This document shows, piece by piece, positions 36,594-49,532 of a stretch of 64,000 bases of DNA (position 1 is the first letter of the stretch; each line of letters opens with the position of its first letter). The DNA is from Piscicola geometra. Taxonomy: Eukaryota; Annelida; Clitellata; Hirudinida; Piscicolidae. The DNA is taken from the NCBI GenBank assembly GCA_943735955.1, contig OX030957.1:7312757-7376756 (forward strand), given 5' to 3'. A model generated the notes under the pieces. That model was not told the origin of the DNA. It searched no databases and worked only from the letters and a program-made list of their open reading frames with translations. The translations under genes and the position numbers were made by a program.

Positions 36594-38483
36594 CCCTGTG
36601 AACATTCTATATGGGACCTATATGGGTCCCATATGGGCAACTATATGGGCCCCATATGGGCAGCCCATATGGGACCCATGTCAAAATGCTACACCGATTT
36701 ACGTGGGTCCCATATGGGCTATATGGGCAACTATATGGGCCCTATATGGGCAGCCCATATGGGCCCTATATGGACAGCCCATATGGGCCCTATATGGACA
36801 GCCCATATGGGCCCTATATGGGCAGCCCATATAGGCCCTATGTGGGCAGCCCATATGGGACCCATGTCAAAATGCTACACCAAATTAAGTGGGTCCCATA
36901 TGGGCTATATGGGCAACACATGATTGATTGATAAATTATTTATTTTTATAAAAAGCAATTAAAATATTTCTGCCAAACATAAATTTAAAGATGTAAGAAA
37001 AATAGTCCAAATATAAAAAATGTAATTAATCGGATTCTTCAAGATTATTTTTTTTTGAATTTTGCTTGGCTTGCTTTTCTAATTTGGAAACGTGTACTTT
37101 GATTTCTCTTCTGTATGTTGGAGTTGCGAATAACTTATTGATGAATTATATACCATGGTTTCATTTGTTCTGGTAAAGGGGAGGGCTAACCGGCTCTTTT
37201 TTGTCATTACATATATTAATAAAAATGGCTGGTATCTTATATAGATATTGAATACATTGATTACAACTTGTGGGGTTTCGAAAAGTTTGTTGAACTATTG
37301 AATAATTATTTGCATAGCTTTAAATTTTTTAATATTAATATTTAATAATGAGAATTTTTTTAACAACTTTAATAAGAAACCAAAATGACTTTTATAGACA
37401 AATACTTTTTAAATAATTACAACAGAAGATAACATTTCTAAAATAAAAGAGATAATAAATTCAAATGACTAAAATAAAAAAATTAAAAGTATTTTACAAA
37501 AACCATGGCCATATGTTACACTAATTCAAAGTCCATTGAGCCCATATAGGACCCATATAGGACCCACATAGGCTTTCCTTGAAAACACTAAGCATTTTTA
37601 TTTTTTAAAGCCCATTTAGCCCATATAGGACCCACATAGGCTTTCCATGAAAACACTTCAACTTTTTTCATTATTCAAAGCCCATTTAGCCCATATAGGA
37701 CCCATATAGGACCCACATAGGCTTTCCTTGAAAACACTTAAACTTTTTTTATTATTCAAAACCCATTTAGCCCATATAGGACCCATATAGGACCCACATA
37801 GGCTTTCCATGAAAACACTTCAACTTTTTTCATTATTCAAAGCCCATTTAGCCCATATAGGACCCATATAGGACCCACATAGGCTTTCCATGAAAACACT
37901 ACAACTTTTTTCATTATTCAAAGCCCATTTAGCCCATATAGGACCCATATAGGACCCACATAGGCTTTCCTTGAAAACACTTAAACTTTTTTTATTATTC
38001 AAAAACCATTTAGCCCATATAGGACCCATATAGGACCCACATAGGCTTTCCATGAAAACACTTTAATTTTTATTGTTATTCAAAGCCCATTTAGCCCATA
38101 TAGGACCCATATACTTCCCAAATAGGTTTTCTTTGAAAACACTTAGAATCATTATTTTTTTTAAAGCCCATTTAGCCCATATAGGACCCATATAGGACCC
38201 ATATAGGTTTTCCATAAAAACACTTTAACTTTTATTATTATTCAAAGCTCATTCAGCCCATTTAGGACCCATATACTTCCCAAATAGGGTTTTCTTTAAA
38301 AACACGTTAAATTTTATTCTTTTTTAAAGCCCATTTAGCCCATATAGGACCCATATAGGGCCCATATAGATAATCTCTAGCCCACGAAGCCCATATAGGA
38401 CCCATATAGGACCCATATTGATTACCCTTAGCCCATTTAGCCCATATGGGACCCATATAGGCCCATATAGAATGTTCACAGGG
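36594..38483. mobile_element. foldback element FB-B, 1.9 kb, arms of CCCATATAGGAC-type repeats
   Basis: Termini are inverted: the left end CCCTGTGAACATTCTATATG matches the reverse complement of the right end. The left arm (36594-36925) is an array of ATATGGGCCCTATATGGGCA units with an embedded spacer (CCCATGTCAAAATGCTACACC) that occurs twice. The right arm (37520-38483) holds about ten larger units, each with CCCATATAGGACC words followed by a spacer such as GGCTTTCCATGAAAACACTT. The loop (36926-37519) is AT-rich and non-coding. I found no convincing target-site duplication. Composite arms and a non-coding loop indicate a foldback-type non-autonomous element unrelated in sequence to the one at 14.3 kb. 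Confidence 0.8.
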
Positions 38484-38977
38484 TTACTATTATGCTAGAT
38501 GAATGTGAAACATTGTTTCATTAAAACGACAAAATGACTGTATCAGGTTGTGCTCAAAACAGTCCTCAACTTTTACGCATCGCAGAAAAATGATTAACCT
38601 CTTTCCAGATGCGCAGTTCACCATGGAGTGGCTGCATCACATCAACGAAGTGACGGTGAGAGGAGTTATCTCCAATATGACCCTATGCTCTAGGAAAAAT
38701 CACACTTTAAAAAGCACTCTTAAAAAAATTTCACTACTTATTTATTTAAAGGCCCGTTGTATGCCAGAAAAACCTTGCTAAATGTGCAATTTCAACCAAC
38801 GAGAGGCGAACGATGCATGCTTTCTTTCGCTCAAAACTCTTGAGTGAGCTTCGACTAGGATGCCTGCGCCATGTGCATCAGATAGAAAACGGACGAATCA
38901 CTAGAATGTTCTATGACGAGAGTTTTTCAATGTGAAACTAACTGATTGGTTAGTTATCCCTAATAGGAGGCCTCAAG
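38484..38977. other. intergenic, no supported gene
   Basis: A plus-strand open stretch around 38548-38780 includes FPDAQFTMEWLHHINEVT before a possible GTGAGA donor at about 38655, but no partner exon. Otherwise nothing. Confidence 0.35.
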
Positions 38978-39068
38978 CATAGGCGGCGATCCTGGGGGGG
39001 GGGGTCCTCAGGATTACCGTTTATGCTGAGTAGGGCTCCCCAAGATTCGCAGCAGATCGACGCCTCTG
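38978..39068. mobile_element. short hAT-like MITE, 91 bp
   Basis: Left end CATAGGCGGCGATCCTGGGG and right end (reverse complement) CAGAGGCGTCGATCTGC. Flanked by GCCTCAAG and GCCTCAAT (38970-38977, 39069-39076), an 8-bp duplication with one mismatch. Its ends match the larger element at 13919-14249, with most of the interior deleted. Confidence 0.7.
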
Positions 39069-39076
39069 GCCTCAAT

Positions 39077-41040
39077 TGCAACCTTGAGAATACTGACATC
39101 AACTCTAGCACTTGCAAACGCTTGCTCAAACCAGATGCATCTGGTAGGGTGTGGGAAAAGAAATGATATTCTAGTTTTTTAACGACATACACACCCGGAG
39201 AAAGGCTAGACAAGAGCAGTAAGCAGCCGAATTGGCTTTAATATTTTCAGAGTTATACTCTGTGGTTATACAGCAACTGTAGACTGAAATTGAGCTTTTG
39301 ACATTCTCACGTCGCGAATTGATTGTCTTTCAAGACTTTTGGTAGCAACCAGTTCTACTTAGAAAGAAATTTGAGTTGGGAGGCCGAGATCAAGGTTAGT
39401 GTGAGAAGACAATTTTATTGAGAACACTAATTGTATTAAATCAATCACATTTAAGCTAATGTTAAAGTGTTTAAATATTAAAGAATGTATTATAAACCTT
39501 AAAGCTTGTATATCTCCCACTACACTCAAACATTTTAGAAACATAAACTTTTGTGTGGGAATAAAAATATACGTATCGAAAGAATTTTAAAATGTTGAAG
39601 AAAAGAGCTTGGACTTTTATAGTGGTCAAATATTTCAAAATTAACGAAAGCTAATGAAGTATAAATTAAAAGCAATTAGATCATTTATGGTGATGTTTTA
39701 AAACAAATTAACACACAGTTTCCAGGCCTTCGCATAAAAGATTAACATTAAGAACAATTTCTTACAAAATACACATAATTGTCAATTTATCAGTTTGTCT
39801 CATAATATTTAGATGCTAAAATACAAATTTAAATTGGAAACATTAATTCAACTATAAAAAAATAAAGTTTTTGGAATTTTGTTTTTTAATTTTACTCAGG
39901 AGTTCAAAGGGAAAAATTGAGAAAAAATGGTTGTTTTGGAGAGAAAAAACGAAAACACAAAAGAAACAGAAAAGAAACATCGAGGCATAGCAAAAATAAA
40001 AATAAGAAGTGATTAATTTATCCATTCATAGTTACATTGACTCATTTCATTTTGATGAATAAATTATATTCTGTTAGCCTTGCCTCTTCAAAGAAAATAT
40101 ATAATAATCATGAGTTTTTTTATATAAATTTCAATGATTTTAAGTAATTTGACACAGAAATTATCGAAAAATAAATATCAGAATAATTGAAAAAACTTAA
40201 TGTAGAAACGGTTGAAAACGCCACAGCGTGAAAATGGAACACCCCGAAAAACCGGAAAATATATATTAATTTTTTTACCTTAACAATTTACATTTTAAAA
40301 GAATAAATATTAAGAATCTAGCTTCATTTATACCAACACCGTTGCATCTGGCTGGAAGACATCTTATTGAATGCATAGTGGTTTTTTCAATAAACTTTTT
40401 GTATATAACTTGAACCAAGAGTATGTTTATTGAAATATGATTTTATTAATTTTAAACATGAACTTATTTATGTTATAAAACTGTATTCTGGATTTGGAAA
40501 AAATTAAATTTTATAAAATTAAAATTTGTAGTTCTTTATAAAATCATTAAAAAAATATAGATAATTTATTCAAAATGTGAAACTTTTAATAAATTCAAAT
40601 TTTTAGCTTTTAAAAAATTATTTCATACTCATTAAAGCAATTAAAATTGAGATAAATCATAAAAAGATTTGATGCAGATGTTTTTTTAATTGATTTATTA
40701 ATGGGAAAAGTTGTTAAATAGATTTTAACATTTTTATACAAACAGCCAACAGGCAACTATTGTTTTCAAGATATTCGTTCAAGTTGTTGTTTGTTTCTTT
40801 TTGAAAAGTGCAGATTTAAACTCATGAAAAAGTTTATAGATTTCCGAGGAAGCGTTTAGGACCTAAACTTTAGGTTGTTGTGACGAGATGTGTATCCTAC
40901 TCCTTCTCTCCAGTCCCCTCGTGGTGCACTGTGACGACTAACCAAGTGAGTACAAACATTTAGTTTTTTTATACCAATTTATCGCGATAAAATAAAAGCT
41001 GATTTTATAAATGTCATGTTAAAGTAGATGTTAGCTTTTC
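39077..41040. other. long AT-rich gene desert
   Basis: Nearly 2 kb without a supported exon on either strand. The last 200 bases (from about 40850) may be the 5' region of the CR1-like fragment that follows. Confidence 0.5.
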
Positions 41041-41080
41041 TATCTAACTATACAAGCTAATAAATTATGTTATACTTTTA

Positions 41081-41860
41081 GTGAAATTCAAAGATAGATC
41101 CATTATGTTTCAAATGTTCATGCTTGGATTACCCTCTTTCTTCCGACACTCTTCATATGGTGGTATCTGTATTTTACTTAAATCCTTATATTCTATCTCT
41201 GTTGACTCTTCTGTTCATTTTTCCTCCTTTGAATGTATTTTTCCTACGGTAAAACTTTCTTTTTTTAAATTTAGTTTAGTTGCTATCTATAGACCTCCAA
41301 ACAGTTCCTTACTTCAATTTTTAGATGATTTTCATAACCTCTCTGAATTCCTTTATTCTTTATCTTGTCCATTTTATATTCTTGCAGACTTTAATATCTC
41401 TTCTAATAAGCCTTCTGACTTTTATGTTGCTAAGTTTCTTGAAATTCTTTCTCTTTTTAATTTATCTCAAAACTGTTATTTTCCGACTCATGCACTTGGT
41501 AATACTCTTGACTTTGTAATTTCTTCTAATTATACCAAAATTAATAATTTAAAATCTAATTTACTCAAATCCCCGAGCTCGACCGCGACATTCAGCCGTT
41601 CCCTAAAAACGTACTTGTTTGGCAGATCACAATAACCCACAAATTTACTGTTCATTTCTTCCATTCATCAATTTCTTGCTTCCTAATTTTATCTTCATTT
41701 TAGTTATTTTTTAAATTTTTATTAATGGTTAATAATAATTTAAAAATAAATATTATTATTAATATCATTATTAACTTTTCCATAACTAAGTGGTCTTGAA
41801 GCCCGCCTGGGTTTACGCCACGATAATCTTACTCGTCGTTGTATTGTATTGTATTGAAAG
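41081..41860 (+). mobile_element. internally deleted CR1-like LINE: endonuclease fused to ORF tail
   Basis: An open frame (41081-41635) reads part of the LINE endonuclease (LVAIYRPPNSSLLQFLDDFH, LADFNISSNKPSDF, YFPTHALGNTLDFVIS) and then passes in frame into LKSPSSTATFSRSLKTYLFG, the extreme C-terminus of the same ORF in the copy at 33150-35343. The whole RT domain is missing. The 3' UTR follows, ending TTTACGCCACGATAATCTTA and a (TTGTA)n-like tail at about 41857. A deletion derivative, not an active element. Confidence 0.88.
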
Positions 41861-43082
41861 TTCTAGAATTGAAGGAGCTCCAAAGATAATGTTTTAGAAC
41901 CAGGAAAACAACACTTTAGAAAAAAGAACGCTCAGAACTGGTATGAGCAAGATTTTTGCATTACAAATTCATAAATAAAGTAAGAAAAATAATAATGTGA
42001 AATTGCAGATGAATACAACAAGTTTAAGCCATTTGGTACCAGTGGTTTTATTGAAATGAAATGTTTCTCCTCTGCAACGTGATGCTAATGCAGAACTGAA
42101 AAATCCTAGCTGTTGTAAAGGCTCTAAGGACAAATCGCACTTCAAAATTTGTCTCACAAAATTTAAATCGCCAAATAATCGTTTTGTCTCATAATGATAC
42201 CTAGAAATATAATGCAACACATTTATACTGTAAATTACTTTAGTGGTAAGCGGATAAACGCCCCAGTGGACAAAATCCCAGGCGGATAATATCCCCGCTT
42301 TGATTTTGAGATAAACGCCCTTGTGGATAATTGCCCCGTTAGAAATTTAACGGATATGAAAATGTTTAAAATGCTAAATCACTTCGCAGAATATGTTTAT
42401 GCTTTTTTTAAAGAAAAAACGTCAATTTAGGGTTAAGTTTAGAGTTAGGATAAGAGTTTTATACTTTTATTTTCAGAAAAAATCCCACTTTATAAAAAAA
42501 TATGATTCACATTCTATTCCGAAAAATTAATTTTCAAGATATCTAGCATAATAAAATTATAAATTGACGTTTTGTCTACAAAAAAAGCATAAACTGACAT
42601 TTTTCAAAGTAATTCAGCATTTGAACTCTACACTTTTCTGCTTTCTTTTTTATGCAGTTTACCTATAACCATGACCGCAAGCGTTACCATTAAGAAAGGC
42701 TTTCTAGCAACTAGGACTTCAAGTCTTCCTGCCAAACTTTTTTCAATTTTATATCGTAAAAATCACATTTTCAGCACATTTTTCCACTCGGATAGCTTCA
42801 TTTATGATTATTAGCAGCATAAAGAAACCGAGATTACATGATCGCTAAAACTGTGTCAATTAAGTTTCACTTAAGTTTCAGTTTCACATAAGTTTAATCA
42901 TAGCGAATGATATTCGTTGACACTTTATCTTCCTGCTAAAAGAATGTTTAAAGGCGAAAATTCTAGCATCAAAGTTCATGTTAAAAAGAAATATTTTGGA
43001 ACATAGAAGGGTACTGGAATTTTAGATCGTCACAATTGGTTGCATTATATGCATTGAGTTTAACCCCTCAAAACACTCCACT
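41861..43082. other. intergenic with one foldback-like terminal fragment
   Basis: No gene. At 42251-42340 a short stretch repeats GGATAAACGCCCC, GGACAAAATCCC, GGATAATATCCCC and GATAAACGCCC, the same word pattern as the ends of the foldback element at 14344. I see no inverted partner nearby. Confidence 0.5.
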
Positions 43083-46000
43083 TCATCTAGGAGGGTAGGG
43101 ATTCGAAGGGTAGTTCTGGGGTGGATAGGGTTGGTTCTGTGGTGGGTAAGGCTGGTTTTGGGGTGGGTAGAATTGGTGCTGGGGCGGGTAGGGCTGGTTG
43201 TAGGCAGGCTGGGGAGGGTATGCGAAGTAGGGGTTGTATCCTGGAGGCATGGGCGGCTGTGAGGGGTATGGCATATTGGCGACAAGAGGGTACGGAGGCG
43301 CTGCAGACGCTTGCGCTGTGAGGGTTGTTTGTAGGAGTGAATATTTGTAAATAATACTTGAAAAAGGGATTTTTTTCTACTCTTGCACTACATACATCCT
43401 TGCAATATGAAGCGTCTTCATTGATTAAGCAGACATTCAAATAGCTGGTGCATAGAAAGCGATATAGAAATGCCATTCATTAGTGTGGCATTGGCTTCAA
43501 AGAGTCAAGTGTTACCGGAGTAGGCAGGCTGTGAGGCATGAGCAGGAGCAGAAGCATCTGCAGTTTGTCGGTTTGAAAAGCGTCGTGAATATTTAATGAA
43601 AAATCAACATACTATTATTAATGAGTACACAAATGAAAGCTATCACGTTATTTCAAAAATCCGATATATTCTTAGAATATAATTAGGCAATTATACCTTA
43701 ATAACCTAATTATATTTATATTAATATCGTTAGTATTGCTAATGATTAATCCAAATATAATTTGTTAGTTACTGCAATTTTACTATCAAGTCTGAAACCA
43801 AGCTCTTTACAAACAAGCTAAAATTTCATGCTCCAAGTATCGATTTAAGCCTCAATGAAAACATAGAAAAAAAGCAAAAATGAAAATCGAAAGGTTAATA
43901 AAGTTTTTACAAGAATTTAAATTCATAGAAAAAATATATGTATAAAATGAGAAGGGATCGAAACAAAAATAAGACCTGGTTGAGTGGTGCCGGTGATGTT
44001 GGGTGGTGGTGGTCTAGCAGGGGGTTCAGGTTTTGGAGTGTTTTCTTGACAAAAAAAGAAGTTTTGTTTGAAAGGAAATAGACAACTAATGCGATGTAAC
44101 GAAATATTTAATTAGGAACAGAACAAATTTCAAATATAAATAAGTTGTAAATGAAAACTGGGGAAAATTATTGGAACAAGTGAGACAGGGCTCACCATTA
44201 AGAATATATAAATCATGAACATGATAATTTTGATGATGCTAATACTTTCACTGGAAAAAAAATCAAAAATTTGAAAGAAATAATGAAACAGAGCATGCTT
44301 AAGCTTCGAGCTTAATGGGACGTGCCCGCCAAAGCAGGCTCCATGATGCCTTAGTGCTCACGCCTCAATCATTCATTTCAACTTTAGAGCCATTCACGTC
44401 AAACAAAATTCAAGCTGAAGAGGTTTGCCCCTCAGAAACTAAGAACTTATACACTGCCATTGCATGCAGCACCTGAAAACCCAACCACATACCGTTCTGG
44501 TGGTACTGAGGGGCAGGTGGAGTGGAGGTGGAGGGCTGACGGGCAATCGAGGAGTTGAGGTCCCTCATGCACTCCTCCTTCTCGGTCTTCCTGGCGAAAC
44601 AAAGGTCTGACACCTTCGACTGGAACTTGAGCAGAATGACCGTCAAGTCGTTGTAGAACTGCGGTGGCAGTGGTGGTGGACAGGTGGCTGAGAGGAATGA
44701 TCGCTCAAGACCATTTTTAGGTTTCTATTAAATTTATAGAAATTATATAGTTTATAATTTATAGACAATTAAACAACACCATCGATATCACTCGACATTG
44801 CATGATATTCCGGCATTAATTAGCACCATGAGCACATCAACCTTGGTGCCTTCTTCGAGGTTGCTCTTGAGTTCAGTGAAGCCGTCGTAGGCAGACGCCA
44901 ATCCCTTTAGCCTCTCCTCCCGCTCCACCTCTGCGGTGCCACCACTCCTCCTCGCCTCCACGAACTCGTTGTTTGCACTCTGTGGTGGTTCAGTGTGGTT
45001 TGGTGTGGTCTGTGGTGGTTTGGTGTGGTCTGTAGTGGTTTGGTGTGGTCTGTAGTGGTTTGGTGTGGTCTGTAGTGGTTTGGTGTGGTCTGTGGTGGTC
45101 TATTGCAAAACTCAATAGCGATGCACGAAAAACAGACGACAGCCACCTGCACATTCTGCAACAAGGCCTCCTGCCTCGAGAGGTTGTCGCTGATGTTCCT
45201 GATGGGCGTCTCGAAGAGTCGGTCCAGGATGCCCTGAGACATCTCCTCCTCGCTGATCGAGCCGTCCTTCACCAAGGCCGACAAGAACTGCGATGCTGAA
45301 GGGAGGAGGGTATGAGAAATGGGTTAAGAGTGCCAGTGTGTGGAGGGCTTGAGTGTTTGATTGATGAAGAATGCCGGTGAAGTAGTGGTGGCACTGTGGT
45401 AGTGGAAGACCGAGCACCCACCCATGTTCTCCTGCGTGGCGGTCTGCTTGAGGTCCTCTTCCAGACGGTCCCTCGCTTCCTTCAGTGCATCCAACTCCCT
45501 CACCAACGCCTGCAACTGAGCCACCACTGCATGCCCGCCCATGCCTCCGTCTGTGCCCGACTGCGGCAGACTCGACTTTATCTGGCCCTGTAGGTGTCAT
45601 ATAGGTGTCATCATCATCATCATCATCATCATCCTCATCGCCATCATCATCATCAACACGCCATCATCCTCATCATTATCCTCACCACCACCAGCATCAT
45701 CATCATCATAAGTGCGTGCAAAGACGACTGCATGAAAGAAAGAAAGAAAGAGTAGCACCCATTCCAAGCGGAACCAACCGGGTCGAGACTGAGGAGTCGG
45801 ATGCCCTCCTTGTGCTTGGAGAACCTCTCCTTGACGACGGCGTCAGAGTTGATGGCGTTGTTGATGATGGTGCGGTACTTGGCGGCTTCCTGGCGAATGC
45901 TCTCGGTGAGTTGTTTCGACGGCGTGCGAGTCCAGCGCTCCTTGAACTGCTGGCGTAGCTGATCGTCCGAGGTCTGCTCCTCGTCAAGTAGTTTGTCCGC

Positions 46001-49000
46001 CTGTATGGAAAGGTAGGCGGGCGTGCGGTGGTGGTGGTGTTGGAGAAGAGAATGAATAGAAGTTGAAGAGATTGTTGTTGAGAGAGAAGGTTTCCGAGAC
46101 ATTCCTGCAGCCTTAGTCAAAAACCATCTAATTAAAAAATAGCAACTTATCGATTCAACCCCTCCTTCTCCCCACACTCCACTCGCCAAGCACCAACCAA
46201 ACAAACGCACACCACACCACACAAGCAGACACTACACAAACACACACCACACAATCAAACACTCACCACACACCCACCACATAAGCACCTCATCGAGGAT
46301 CTCCTTATTCCTCTGCAGGGAACAGGGCAACTCGGTCATGAGACTGTTCAGCGCCTGGTAGCCTCCCTGCCTCTGCACCTCCTCCGCCTTCTGCAGCAGC
46401 GACTTGGGCACGTCTGCACCGCTCAAATCCTCCAGCGCTGCAGGCAGGTTCATCGAGGCAAGCACGCTGGTGAAGCGGTGTGGAGGGAGGATGGAAGGAG
46501 TGGCTTTGATTAGAATATGTTGGTTTCAATAATTTATTATATAATTATATAATATATTTAATATAATTTATTATTTAAGATAATTTATTATTTAATATAA
46601 TTTATTATTTAATATAATTTATTATTTAATATAATTTATTATTTAATATAATTTATTATTTAATATAATTTATTATTTAATATAATTTATTATTTAATAT
46701 AATTTATTATTTAATATAATTTATTATTTAATATAATTTATTATTTAATATAATTTATTATTTAATATAATTTATTATTTAATATAATTTATTATTTAAT
46801 ATAATTTATTATTTAATATAATTTATTATTTAATATAATTTATTATTTAATATAATTTATTATTTAATATAATTTATTATTTAATATAATTTATTATTTA
46901 ATATAATTTATTATTTAATATAATTTATTATTTAATATAATTTATTATTTAATATAATTTATTATTTAATATAATTAATTATTTAATATAATTAATTATT
47001 TAATATAATTAATTATTTAATATAATTAATTATTTAATATAATTAATTATTCAATATAATTAATTATTCAATATAATTTATTATTTAATATAATTTATTA
47101 TTCAATATAATTTATTATTCAATATAATTTAGTATTTAATATAATTTATTATTTAATATAATTATATAATATACTTAATATAATTTATTATTTAATATAA
47201 TTATATAATATACTTAATATAATTTATTATTTAATATAATTATATAATATACTTAATATAATTTATTATTTAATATAATTATATAATATACTTAATATAA
47301 TTTATTATTTAATATAATTATATAATTATTCTAATTAGTTGTGGTGAAGATTTTGTAATCGCTAGTTGTTCTCCCAAGATACAGCTTAAAGGTTACAGAC
47401 ATTCCTCAAGTTACCTGAGCACCCATCCTGCAAATCTCCTCTGATCGACCCACCGCAGTCAGTAAATCCACGCTAGCCACCTTCCCCCTCTCCTCTCACC
47501 CTTCTCCACACCGCAGTAACTCCATCTCCTTCATTTCGCTCCAATTCACACCACTCCATCCACTCATCTCCATTCCACCCCACTACACCCCACCTCCCTC
47601 ACCCCACTCCACCTCTCCACTCCACCCCTCCACTCCACCAATCCACTCCACTCCACCCCTCCACTCCACCACTCCACTCCACTCCACCCATTCCACTCCA
47701 CCCCACCCACTCCACTCCACTCTACTCCACCACTCCACTCCACCAATCCACCCACTCCACTCCCCCAATCCACCCACTCCACTCACCCGTTGAGTAGTTG
47801 AGTCGACTCCCGCAGTCTGCCTATCTGCGTGTTCACCACCACCATGCGTCTGTTCTCGAAGGCGACGACGGCCTGATGCACGCTCAGAGGCACGATGCTC
47901 TCGAAGAGGTCTGCAGCGAGCGAGGAGTGCTTTAGACCGATGAAATATCATGGGAACTATCATGGGCGTGATATTCATTATGGTCCGTTATGGAGATTTA
48001 AGGGCATTTTGTATTATCTAATCGAGTTAATCGCCAATTCAGTCAAGTTACAATTTCGGAGTTTTTTAGAATATAAGCAATTGCATCAGTATTAACGAAT
48101 GAATCAACTGAAGAAACCTTTGAAATGTTTGCTGAGCGGCGGGTTGAAAGGGGCGCACTTGGCGACGACTGCCTTGTCAATCGGTGGCAGTGACGACCAC
48201 TCTGGGATCTGGTAGGAGGTGCATCGTGGTGGTGGTGATGGTGGGTGGCTGAGAAAGTTGCTCTTACTCAAGTGTGAAGAATGAGGAATTGAAGCGACAA
48301 GTGAATATGCGGTGATGATGAGGTTATGTAGGAGAACTATGGAGTGGTTGTTGTTGAGTGAAACAGTGTGGATGTGGTTAATACAGTATTGTAACTGATT
48401 GTGCTGATGATGAGTTCCTAAAAGTGAATGAATCGAAGAGTTCTCGAAGAGGACACCTTGGCATGATAGATGAGGTCGTTGTCCTTCTCGGCCTCTGCCA
48501 GCGCCTTCTGCTGCTTCTTCTGCACCTCCTGGAAGATGAACTGGCTTCCGCTGCGCATCTCGCTCGTCAGTAGAAGTTCCTTGCACTTCTGCCGTGTTGT
48601 TGTTGTTGTTGTTCGTCGTGGTGGTGGTGGTGATGATGGAAGTTGTTTAGGAGGAAGATTTGAATTTCTCGTGAATTTGTTGTTGATTTTGTTGCAGGGC
48701 GTGGTATTTTTGAAAATGATTCTTGCAGTTGTGGCTGTTGCAGGGAGTTTTATGCTCAAAAAGTGACGCTTGTAATTGTTGCTAGTTGCTACAACGGTAA
48801 GCTATTTAGTTGAGTCATCCCTCAGTTTCCATAGCAACAACAACAACACAACGGCTATATGGTCCCGCCTTCACGGGGCGTCGTTGGCTGCCCTCGAGCA
48901 CGAAGAGGACCTTAAATCCCCCCCCCCCTCTCAGGGAGAAAGCGCAACAACAAACAACATCAACACAAAGATGGGTTTTTCGAGGCCAGAAGACATGAAC

Positions 49001-49437
49001 CGGCGTATGTCTTCTGGCTTAATCTCATCCTAAGAGCCGGTGATGTTCACCCCAACCCAGGACCTCAATGTGGAAGCTGCAGTGGAACAATCCGTAACGG
49101 TACGATGCCGATGGTGTGCGGAGGCTGCCAGAAAAACTTCCACAAAAAGTGCACTGGGTTGACATGGACGAGGATAGCAATGCGATGAGGCTCTGAGAGA
49201 AGGGGGGAAGGTGTTCACCTACCTATTCCGCATGCGACCGGGATGGTTTGGTCATGCGGGATAGGAACAAAGAAGCGAAAACAAAAACAACAACATCGAC
49301 AACGCACGAACCCTGAGGCGGGAGATCTCAGGTCCGAAGTCCTTGGCCTCCTTGCTGACCAGACTCGAATAGAACTCTCCTGTGGCGTGGTAGCCTGACT
49401 GCTTGCCTGCCACGCTGGGTAGCCACTCCTTTGTGTG

Positions 49438-49532
<95 letters not shown>

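Noticed and set aside
45112..45600. 162-codon minus-strand frame overlapping ALIX exons
   Set aside because: Shadow frame of ALIX exons 13 and 14 read out of phase.
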